Made by a program: the position numbers and the translations under genes. Shown here piece after piece: positions 29,781-38,153 of a stretch of DNA of 64,000 nt (the stretch's first letter is position 1; each line of letters begins with the position of its first letter). The stretch is from NCBI GenBank assembly GCA_902560445.1, contig CACELO010000001.1, positions 1 through 64,000 on the forward strand, written 5' to 3'. This DNA is from an uncultured Candidatus Poseidoniales archaeon. Lineage in GTDB: Archaea; Thermoplasmatota; Poseidoniia; Poseidoniales; Thalassarchaeaceae. The notes under the pieces are model-generated. The model saw only the letters and a program-made list of their open reading frames with translations. It ran no database searches and was not told the DNA's origin.

Positions 29781-30312
29781 GTGCGACTATCGAGCCGACG
29801 TGTAGATCAATATTTGATTGGTGAGTATGCCTCTGGGATATTCGCATTAACTCTCGAATGCCTTGCAGTATGCCTATGATTGGAATTAGAAAAATCAACT
29901 TCCTCAAGGCGCGTAGATCCCACATTTTGCTTGTCATCGCCGAACCATCCTCGGCAAGTACAGCGATACCGAACATTCTCTGACCTAATGAGCGAGAATA
30001 CCTTAGTCCAGTCAACCGCCAGTATAACCAATGTGCAACGAAGATTATTACCGCCATTGCTAAGGAATAATGAAAGTCCGATGAACTCCAAAAAGTGAGA
30101 TTCCACGCATCGATAATTTGACCTCCAGTGACTACCATAAGAATCGTTGTAACAATTACAATATCGACTGTTAGCGCAGCGATTCTACGCACTCCTGAAG
30201 CTAAAATTGTACCCTCTGGAACTGGCCAATGGCCACCTTCCTCAGCCGTTACAATTTGTTTTGCAAGAGTGCCGCCTCCTTGCATAGAAATAGGAGAGTC
30301 GTGTTCCGCCAT
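29737..30312 (-). CDS. RDD family membrane protein
   Basis: GVRRIAALTVDIVIV...LTGLRYSRSLGQRMFGIAVL. Confidence 0.8.
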   Translation of the reverse strand: MAEHDSPISMQGGGTLAKQIVTAEEGGHWPVPEGTILASGVRRIAALTVDIVIVTTILMVVTGGQIIDAWNLTFWSSSDFHYSLAMAVIIFVAHWLYWRLTGLRYSRSLGQRMFGIAVLAEDGSAMTSKMWDLRALRKLIFLIPIIGILQGIRELMRISQRHTHQSNIDLHVGSIVAHADSLPPANRKHIK

Positions 30313-30320
30313 GGGTATCC

Positions 30321-32282
30321 TCAAGCCATCCCGAGAATGTGCCACGCCTCAAGGTTCCGATTCCTTATGTGTTCCAACCAAGAAGCCCAAGTTTCATCAT
30401 TACGCAAAGTTTCAGGGTCTCCAATTACAATTAATCCACGCTTGGCTCGAGTCAAGGCGACATTTAGACGACGTGGATCGGCGAGAAATCCGACGTTTCC
30501 ATCGGAATTTGAGCGTACACAGGAGAAGATGATGACTTCTTTTTCCCTTCCTTGATAACCATCAACGGTTTTAACTTCCACAGAATCATTTCGTTCCGTA
30601 AGGGCGTCACGGATTGCTCTAACTTGACCAGCGTAAGGCGTAATAATTCCGATATCAGATTGATTTAGATCTCCTGCTTCTAGAAGACTCTCGAGAATTC
30701 TAGCCGCCCAACCAGCTTCTGATGGATTCTCCTTAGATGCTCCGTCCGATGAGAGAATCTCATCTCCATTAAGTGGTAGAAATGCTATTGGTACTTCCCA
30801 GTCATTCCAAAGTAGCCCAGCCGGATTTGGCCTCTCGGCTGCAGCGATACCATCGACTAACTGTCCTTCGTAGAAGCTTCGATTAGGAAAATCAGAGATT
30901 GCAGGATGCATTCTGTATTGGGTGTCTAGAAGTTTCGGTTCAATCCCCATAGCAACCAGTCTTTCGAATAAAGAGCGCCGCAGTCCACCATTTTCGGCTC
31001 TTTGACTAATTACAGTTGGAGGTAGTTGTCGATGATCCCCAACCAGGACGATTTGTCTTGCTCCTCGAACAAGAGGAACAAGGCTAGCAGGTTCTGTTGC
31101 TTGAGTCGCCTCATCAAGCAAAACACGAGTAAATTTCCTTCCTTCCAATAGTTGGTGGCCTACACCGATACAAGTGCAACAGAGGACCTGCGCTCGATCC
31201 AAAATATCGTCGCGCATTTGTCTTTCAATTCTCCTAACCTCCTTCCAACCCCTATTCAAATCTCGGTGTGCCAATCCCTTTTCCTTCCCCTTCATTCCAG
31301 AAATACGGCGTGCTAATTTTTCATTCAATTCCAAATGCTCCTCAAGGTCACGACGAAGTGGATGATCTTCCATCTGAGCATCGACCGTTGCTTCGCGTAA
31401 TGATTCTCTGACCTTGACCGGCTGACCAAGTCTAACCGCCCCTACTCCTAGGCCAAGGAGACCTTCTAGGAGATTGTCTACCGCTACATTTGAATCAGCA
31501 ACGGCAAGGATTGTTCCAGCATTTTGACTCGACCAAGATTGCAAAATACGTACCGCAGTATGTGTTTTTCCAGTACCAGGGGGCCCCTGAATGAGGGTAA
31601 GACGTTCAGATATTGCGGCATCGCAGGCGACTTGCTGTGACTCATTGAGCCCTCCTGGTCTGCTCGCAGGTCTTCGATTCGTTCCACCTAATTCTGGACC
31701 TAGCCCCGCCGTTGTAATGGGGTCGTGAACCAATCCAAGAAGTAGGTCCCTTAGAGGCGCACCTCCTTCCTCTGCAAAGATCGAATTCAGAGCATCACGC
31801 ATCCGATCAAAGGCCACTTTATTGGCAGCTCTATCCATCCTCCAATACCCACTACGAATTCCACTTGGTAATTCTGGCAAGACTATTCGAATACGATTCC
31901 GCGAACGATCCGATACTATTGCCTCAATCGTTTTCTCACCGATTGGGTCACCTCGACTCAACATTACTATGTCTCCCTGACGAAATCGGTGTTGACCCAT
32001 ATCTCCCCGACCGTCTAACTCTAGTTTGACAATCCTCTGACCGAATAGCCATCCATCCGGTCGAGCCCTCAAATCGAATAGAGCCAATCCGTGAGCGGCT
32101 AACTTCGCGCGCGACCAATTACGCAATCTTTCATCGGTTGCATCCAATTCATCGTCCAGTTCCCATTGAATTAATGGCAGATATGCCTCATGATGATCCT
32201 GGCTACGAGTGAACCTCGCAGGGAGCCCGCCGCCAGATTCCATATCACCACTGCAACAGTGGCGACACATCAGATTTCGCAA
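30321..32282 (-). CDS. Superfamily 1 helicase (Dna2/IGHMBP2/Upf1-like)
   Basis: Walker A LIQGPPGTGKTHTAV, VLLDEATQATEPASL, VGDHRQLPPTVIS, DTQYRMHPAIS, VDGYQGREKEVIIFSCVRSN, LNVALTRAKRGLIVIGD. Confidence 0.95.
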   Translation of the reverse strand: MRNLMCRHCCSGDMESGGGLPARFTRSQDHHEAYLPLIQWELDDELDATDERLRNWSRAKLAAHGLALFDLRARPDGWLFGQRIVKLELDGRGDMGQHRFRQGDIVMLSRGDPIGEKTIEAIVSDRSRNRIRIVLPELPSGIRSGYWRMDRAANKVAFDRMRDALNSIFAEEGGAPLRDLLLGLVHDPITTAGLGPELGGTNRRPASRPGGLNESQQVACDAAISERLTLIQGPPGTGKTHTAVRILQSWSSQNAGTILAVADSNVAVDNLLEGLLGLGVGAVRLGQPVKVRESLREATVDAQMEDHPLRRDLEEHLELNEKLARRISGMKGKEKGLAHRDLNRGWKEVRRIERQMRDDILDRAQVLCCTCIGVGHQLLEGRKFTRVLLDEATQATEPASLVPLVRGARQIVLVGDHRQLPPTVISQRAENGGLRRSLFERLVAMGIEPKLLDTQYRMHPAISDFPNRSFYEGQLVDGIAAAERPNPAGLLWNDWEVPIAFLPLNGDEILSSDGASKENPSEAGWAARILESLLEAGDLNQSDIGIITPYAGQVRAIRDALTERNDSVEVKTVDGYQGREKEVIIFSCVRSNSDGNVGFLADPRRLNVALTRAKRGLIVIGDPETLRNDETWASWLEHIRNRNLEAWHILGMA

Positions 32283-32379
32283 ACATTGGAATCCTAATCG
32301 CTGAAGGATGTAGTTTACAACAGGACGTGAGGGTTATACGCAGAACGCGGCCGAAAGGGCTCATCTTTGGTGACTTGAG

Positions 32380-33729
32380 ATGGTATTTGACAAGTTCAAA
32401 GGCTGGCGAAAGAAAGAAGCCGGTCTAACCATAGAATGCCCCCTTTGTCAAACAAAAAATTCCGAAGATGCTTTGCAATGCTCCCAATGTATGTACCAAT
32501 TAGGTAAGGCCGGCTTTGAACAAGTCGCATCGATTGACGAGAAGGAAGCCGGAAGTTTATTCGATGAACTACTCGCTGATGCTGAGGAAGATGAAGAGGA
32601 ACAAGTAATTGACTGGTCAAAAGGCACCTTCACCATGGATGACGTCACAATAGATGTCGAACAATATGGCGATGATGATGGAATAAAACTCAGTGATAAC
32701 CCAACTTTTGCAATGACCGTCGACCATCCAGATCCCGTTGATGAGGATGAGGAAGAAGATTACCAATTGACATCTTCAGACGCTCCAAAATTCGTAACAA
32801 AATTTGAAATTCCCGAAACAGAATTAGAGCCGCTAGAAGAAGTTCAGCCTAAGCAAGTAGAATTGATACAACCAATTGCAGCCGCACCAGAGACTCCGCC
32901 GATTGTTTCGGCTACTGAAAAATCGGAAGACAATACTGAGTTTTTGGATAGTGAGCAAATCTCAGAAGTTGAGCATCAAGTCGAACAGATGGCGGAACAA
33001 GAGACAACTCCAGAATTAGAAGAAGGAGCTCAGGAGATTAGTGAGGGGGAAAAATTACTCAGTCTAAAGAAGGTGGAACTGGTCGAAATAGCCTCGAAAA
33101 AAGGTCTAGCGATCTCTGGGACCAAAGCAGAATTAGTTTCTCGAATTGTAGACACTGAGTCGTCGATAGAAGATGAAGTAGAACCCGAAATTCAGGAAGA
33201 AATAGTTACTGAGCCAGAATCAGCACCACCTACACCAATCGCAGTACCTTCCACACCAGCAGGATTACCAATTCCCCCACCAGTATCGGCTAGGCCGGTA
33301 GACCCAATGGACGCCGTATTCGATGGTAACACACCGGAACCAATCGTTCCTTCCACACCACCACCACCAAAAATACCTCAAATACCGAAATTACCCCATA
33401 TCGAAGAAGTAAATTCTGGTGAAAATCAATCTATGAGCAACGGAATTTGGCCATGGCCTCAGCAGGAAGAATGGTCCAATCGGGATGTTGCATTGAAAAT
33501 CAAAGAGGCTATGGAAGCTGCAAAGAGCCGTAACATGGCACAGTGCACGGTATTGTTGGACGAGGTAGGACCTCATCTTGGTGATCGAACAAAACTAATC
33601 TATCCTGTTGGTGCTTTATTACAAAGAATAGGTAGAGCCGCAGCTGTCGATAGAATATTGGAAGTAGCGATGAAGAATTCTCCTGAAGACCCTCATGTTC
33701 AGACTGCAAAGGCTAAGTTAAGGCCGTAA
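32380..33729 (+). CDS. Acidic protein with N-terminal zinc ribbon and SAP-like motif
   Basis: ECPLCQTKNSEDALQCSQCMYQLG; SLKKVELVEIASKKGLAISGTKAELVSRIV; Pro-rich linker. Confidence 0.65.
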   Translation: MVFDKFKGWRKKEAGLTIECPLCQTKNSEDALQCSQCMYQLGKAGFEQVASIDEKEAGSLFDELLADAEEDEEEQVIDWSKGTFTMDDVTIDVEQYGDDDGIKLSDNPTFAMTVDHPDPVDEDEEEDYQLTSSDAPKFVTKFEIPETELEPLEEVQPKQVELIQPIAAAPETPPIVSATEKSEDNTEFLDSEQISEVEHQVEQMAEQETTPELEEGAQEISEGEKLLSLKKVELVEIASKKGLAISGTKAELVSRIVDTESSIEDEVEPEIQEEIVTEPESAPPTPIAVPSTPAGLPIPPPVSARPVDPMDAVFDGNTPEPIVPSTPPPPKIPQIPKLPHIEEVNSGENQSMSNGIWPWPQQEEWSNRDVALKIKEAMEAAKSRNMAQCTVLLDEVGPHLGDRTKLIYPVGALLQRIGRAAAVDRILEVAMKNSPEDPHVQTAKAKLRP

Positions 33730-33776
33730 TTCATCACGCCGCAGACCTCATTCGTTCAGTACTCTGAGGTAATATT

Positions 33777-34346
33777 ATGCAGCGACGCGCGACGACGACT
33801 ATCAAAGTCGACGACGAACTAATTATGCGACCTGCAAATACAACACATACCAACAACCTACTAGAGGCGTTCGAGGAAACTTGGCCTGAGGTTAGCAGAG
33901 CTATGCCTTGGATTCTTCCAGAGAAGGATATTGAGCCGCAGTTAGCCGATTTCCTTGATGAAACTGAGCGGACTGGAAGAGTAGGTAGAATGCACCATTG
34001 GATACTTATTCGACCTTGGGATGAGGCGGTCCTCGGGCTTTTAGGATTCGACAGGGTTACACGCTCAGGAATTGCTGAATGGAATCTTGGATATTGGGTA
34101 CGATCTTCGGAACAAAGGAGAGGCATTGCCAGCCGTGCAATTGAGGCGGCTTTGTCTTGGCTTGCTGAATTAGAGCCGGTATCAGTTGAGCTAAAAGTCG
34201 ACCCGAATAATGCGGCGGGAAAAAGGACTGTAGAGAGAACGGTTAGGCGTTGGAAGGGTAGTCGCTGTGTAGCTGGAGATTCGGCGATAACGGTCGCTGG
34301 AGTCCGTACTATACACGAATGCCACCTCATTGAAATTAGACCCTAA
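33777..34346 (+). CDS. GNAT family N-acetyltransferase (RimJ/RimL-like)
   Basis: LGLLGFDRVTRSGIAEWNLGYWVRSSEQRRGIASRAIEAALSWL. Confidence 0.9.
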   Translation: MQRRATTTIKVDDELIMRPANTTHTNNLLEAFEETWPEVSRAMPWILPEKDIEPQLADFLDETERTGRVGRMHHWILIRPWDEAVLGLLGFDRVTRSGIAEWNLGYWVRSSEQRRGIASRAIEAALSWLAELEPVSVELKVDPNNAAGKRTVERTVRRWKGSRCVAGDSAITVAGVRTIHECHLIEIRP

Positions 34347-34434
34347 TCCGGTCCTCTTAGAGGACCGGTCTCCAACGCGACCATTCAAATCGGTCGGTAT
34401 GTTCGCAAGTTTGCCCAGAGGGCAGGTGTTAGCG

Positions 34435-37089
34435 ATGTCAATCAATCATAGACAACGACTTCCGGACCTCGACTCAGAGGAAACCGATGAGTGGCTGGAA
34501 GCCCTGCGTTCGGTAGTCGAAGCTCATGGGGTTGAGCGAGCGCGTTTGCTATTACACGAATTGATGGCAGAGTCCGAAGACCTAGATGTGAAAATCGCTC
34601 CAATTGCCAAAACCCCCTACGTCAATACCATCTCTTGGGACCAGCAACCATCATACCCCGGAAATCTTGAAATCGAGCGACAAATCCAGAACTCAATTCT
34701 TTGGAATTCTGCTCTTATGGTCTCAGATTCGAATCGTAGAATCGATGGACTTGGGGGGCATATCTCCACTTATGCCTCCTCCTCAACACTTTACGAAGTA
34801 GGATTCAACCATGTATTCCGTGGTAAGGATAGTAATGGTATTGGGGATGCTCTGTACATTCAAGGTCACGGAAGTCCTGGGATTTATGCCAGAGCCTTCC
34901 TAGAAGGAAGACTGAGCCGAGAACAACTGGCCAACTTCCGTCAAGAAGCATTTGCCGATGGCCTTTCCTCCTATCCACACCCTCGATTGATGGCTGATTT
35001 CTGGGAGTACCCAACAGTCTCAATGGGGCTAGGGCCTCTAGCGGCTGTGATGCACGCTCGATTTTGGAAATACCTTCACAATCGAGGCTTGGCTGATACA
35101 TCAGAATCAACGGTGTTTGCTTTCCTCGGCGACGGTGAGATGGATGAGCCGGAATCCATCGCCGCAATTGCAGTTGCAGGTAGAGAAAAACTGGACAATC
35201 TAATCACAATCGTAAACTGCAATCTACAACGATTGGATGGACCTGTCCGTGGTAACTCGAAGATAGTTCAAGAGTTGGAAGGTCTCTACAGAGGAGCCGG
35301 GTGGGATGTATTCAAAGTTCTCTGGGATTCTAATTGGGACCGAATCTTTTCACAAGATCGAGACGGAATTTTACTCGCTCGTCTTGAGGAAATAACCGAT
35401 GGTGACTTCCAACGAATGAGCACCCTTGAACCAGCGGACTTCCGAAATGAATTATTCACAGGAAATCCGGCATTAGTTGAAATGGGACAAAAAATATCTG
35501 ACCAAGAAATCGGCTTATTACGAAGGGGCGGACATGATTCAATCAAGGTCTGGGCTGCCTACCATGCGGCCAAACAGTCCGACAAACCTGCAGTAATTCT
35601 AGCCCATACCGTGAAAGGTTGGGGTATCGATTCCTTCGAAGCTAGAAATACCACCCATCAGAAGAAGAAAATGAGCCTTGAAGATCTCAAACAATACAGG
35701 GATGACCTAGGAGTAACTGTAGCCGATGAGAACCTAGAGAATGACCCATTCCATGAGTTTGAACAGGATAGCGATACACTTGCATATCTTCACCAAAGAA
35801 GGAATACATTGGGCGGATATCTTCCTAGTCGACTTTCTCCAAGTATCGATGAGACCCTACCCGGTAACGAGACTTACGCAGCCTTCGATGAGGGGACTCC
35901 AGCAGGACAAGAAGTTTCTACAACTATGGTGTTCGTTCGCCTCTTGAGAAACCTAATGAAATCGGAAATTGGTGAGAAAGTAGTTCCAATTATTCCTGAT
36001 GAAGGTAGGACATTCGGTATGGACCCACTCTTCAGCGAGTTCGGTATTTATTCTTCATTCGGTCAACTCTACACTCCAGTTGATCATAAGATGTTGATGA
36101 ATTACAAGGAATCGACAAGCGGACAGATTCTCGAGGAAGGTATCTCAGAAGCTAACTCGATTGCATCTTGGATAGCCAGTGCAACATCCTACTCACACGC
36201 CGGAACTCCAACTTTACCATTCTATGTATTCTACTCGATGTTTGGATTCCAACGTGTCAACGACCAGATTTGGGCGGCGGCAGATGCTCGAGCGCGCGGC
36301 TTCCTGATGGGTGCAACAGCCGGGCGAACAACGCTGAATGGAGAAGGTCTACAACATCAGGATGGGCACTCTTTGTTACATGCTAGTACCGTACCATCCT
36401 GTCGCGCTTGGGATCCTGCATATGCTTACGAGTTAGCAACAATTATCGAGCACGGCATTGATGAAATGTGGGCTAAGGATAAGGATATCTTCCATTACAT
36501 CATGCTCTATAATCAGAATGAACAACAGCCACCTAAACCAAAGGGAATTGATGCCGACTTAATGCGTGGAGCTTACCTCTTTAGTGAGGCTGCTGATGGA
36601 GACGGTCCAGTAATTCGCTTACTTGGTTCAGGGCCAATACTTTCTCATGTACGAGAGGCGGCTGAACTATTGTTAGAATATGGAGTGAGATCAGAGGTCT
36701 GGTCAGTACCTTCCTATGGGGAACTGCGAAGAGCAGGATTAGCAGCGGAGAGAGCAACTCGACTTGACCCCCAAAACCCTCAATCAGCATTTGTTTCAGA
36801 TTGTTTTGGCGATGATGTAACAACCGTTGCAGCTTCAGATTATATCGCGGCCGTGCCGGAGATGATTCAACGCTGGGTCGGAGGACGTTTCGTAGTGCTT
36901 GGAACGGATGGTTACGGTCGTTCAGATACCCGCGAATCACTCCGCAGATTTTTTGAAATCGATACTGCCAGCATTGTTACCGCTTCTCTATCTGCGTTGG
37001 AGCAAGAAGGCTCTCTTGACGCTGGAACTACAAAGAAGGCGGCGGAAGAATTAGGTATCTCAACCGAAAGATATGACAAAACGGAGTGA
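34435..37089 (+). CDS. aceE: Pyruvate dehydrogenase E1 component, homodimeric type
   Basis: GGHISTYASSSTLYEVGFNHVFRG; FLGDGEMDEPES; NCNLQRLDGPVRGNSKIVQELEG; start ATG 34435 preferred. Confidence 0.95.
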   Translation: MSINHRQRLPDLDSEETDEWLEALRSVVEAHGVERARLLLHELMAESEDLDVKIAPIAKTPYVNTISWDQQPSYPGNLEIERQIQNSILWNSALMVSDSNRRIDGLGGHISTYASSSTLYEVGFNHVFRGKDSNGIGDALYIQGHGSPGIYARAFLEGRLSREQLANFRQEAFADGLSSYPHPRLMADFWEYPTVSMGLGPLAAVMHARFWKYLHNRGLADTSESTVFAFLGDGEMDEPESIAAIAVAGREKLDNLITIVNCNLQRLDGPVRGNSKIVQELEGLYRGAGWDVFKVLWDSNWDRIFSQDRDGILLARLEEITDGDFQRMSTLEPADFRNELFTGNPALVEMGQKISDQEIGLLRRGGHDSIKVWAAYHAAKQSDKPAVILAHTVKGWGIDSFEARNTTHQKKKMSLEDLKQYRDDLGVTVADENLENDPFHEFEQDSDTLAYLHQRRNTLGGYLPSRLSPSIDETLPGNETYAAFDEGTPAGQEVSTTMVFVRLLRNLMKSEIGEKVVPIIPDEGRTFGMDPLFSEFGIYSSFGQLYTPVDHKMLMNYKESTSGQILEEGISEANSIASWIASATSYSHAGTPTLPFYVFYSMFGFQRVNDQIWAAADARARGFLMGATAGRTTLNGEGLQHQDGHSLLHASTVPSCRAWDPAYAYELATIIEHGIDEMWAKDKDIFHYIMLYNQNEQQPPKPKGIDADLMRGAYLFSEAADGDGPVIRLLGSGPILSHVREAAELLLEYGVRSEVWSVPSYGELRRAGLAAERATRLDPQNPQSAFVSDCFGDDVTTVAASDYIAAVPEMIQRWVGGRFVVLGTDGYGRSDTRESLRRFFEIDTASIVTASLSALEQEGSLDAGTTKKAAEELGISTERYDKTE

Positions 37090-37094
37090 ATTAC

Positions 37095-37187
37095 ATGCCA
37101 AAGATCTTCAGAGCAATTTGGGGAGCGTTCAAATTCATGGGTAAAATTGGCATGCTCCTTGGTTTCCTAAAGCGCCTTCGACGTTAA
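37095..37187 (+). CDS. Unlisted 30-aa cationic amphipathic mini-protein downstream of aceE
   Basis: ATG 37095 to TAA 37187: MPKIFRAIWGAFKFMGKIGMLLGFLKRLRR; starts 5 nt after the aceE stop. Confidence 0.5.
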   Translation: MPKIFRAIWGAFKFMGKIGMLLGFLKRLRR

Positions 37188-37193
37188 TCGGAT

Positions 37194-37946
37194 TCAAGCG
37201 GCTATATCGTCATCGAATCGTTGGAATGGTAAGTTTTCGAAGACTTCCAATTCCCTTGCATTCAAAGCATAATTGTGTGCTAATGCTTCAGCTACTGATA
37301 CCCAATCTGGAGTAGAACCGTCAATCCAGTCATATCGATGGCCAGGAATTAATCTCCAATCCATTGGAAGTTCTCTGAGAATCCCTCGCGCGAATAATAC
37401 AGACCACCACTGTGCAGTTGGGTCAGAGCCTGGAAGGTCCACTCGACCTGAGGCGGCTGTGAAAAGCAGGTCTCCCGCGTGGTAGACTCCGTGTCCATGG
37501 AATGTGCAGTGCCCCGGTGCATGACCGGGAGAGTGTGTGATACTGAGAGTAATTCCTCCTACCGACCATTCAACGCTGGAGTTAGGATGATGCTTCCACT
37601 CATTAGTCAAAGAAACATTCCCGAATACGAAACGTCCGAGCAGCGATTTGTGAATGGAATCATGATGCCCCCAGACCTCGATATCTGGAATTAATTCCAT
37701 CATTTTGGTATATCCTGCAGTATGATCTCTGTGGGTATGTGTGTAGAGTATGTGGGTAGGGCGCAATCCCTCATTTGCAAGCGCTTCGACCCAACGCTCT
37801 GAATCGAATGGGTCGGTAATTGCAACGACTCCATTTTCTCGGTCAATCCATGCAGTATTCATATTCATGAAATCACCCATTTGGGTGACCCAAACCTCGA
37901 TTCCTGCCTCATCAATACAGATATCGAACTCGCCATCGGCTAGCAT
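37194..37946 (-). CDS. Metallo-beta-lactamase fold hydrolase
   Basis: ILYTHTHRDHTAGYTKM; ITHSPGHAPGHCTFH; VYHAGDLLF; GHRYDW. ATG at 37946 preferred over TTG 37979. Confidence 0.9.
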   Translation of the reverse strand: MLADGEFDICIDEAGIEVWVTQMGDFMNMNTAWIDRENGVVAITDPFDSERWVEALANEGLRPTHILYTHTHRDHTAGYTKMMELIPDIEVWGHHDSIHKSLLGRFVFGNVSLTNEWKHHPNSSVEWSVGGITLSITHSPGHAPGHCTFHGHGVYHAGDLLFTAASGRVDLPGSDPTAQWWSVLFARGILRELPMDWRLIPGHRYDWIDGSTPDWVSVAEALAHNYALNARELEVFENLPFQRFDDDIAA

Positions 37947-37987
37947 CAATAGCCCCGAGAGGCTTCTGGGGCATAGCAATGGCGATT

Positions 37988-38001
37988 GTTTGACGTCAAA
38001 C
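37988..38001. promoter_or_regulatory. 14-bp perfect palindrome GTTTGACGTCAAAC between divergent MBL and leuS genes
   Basis: Direct reading of the sequence. Confidence 0.4.
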
Positions 38002-38153
38002 TTGCTTTCTCAATCCAATGATTGAAAGAGAGAAGGCCTGACGGACAAGTATGGCGCCAATGCCTGCTTCACCTAACTTCGCGGCGGGCTACTCGCTCGA
38101 CCTGCTGCTTAGCTTGGGAGTCTAGGGACTCCCATTTAGAATAAGGTGAAGAA

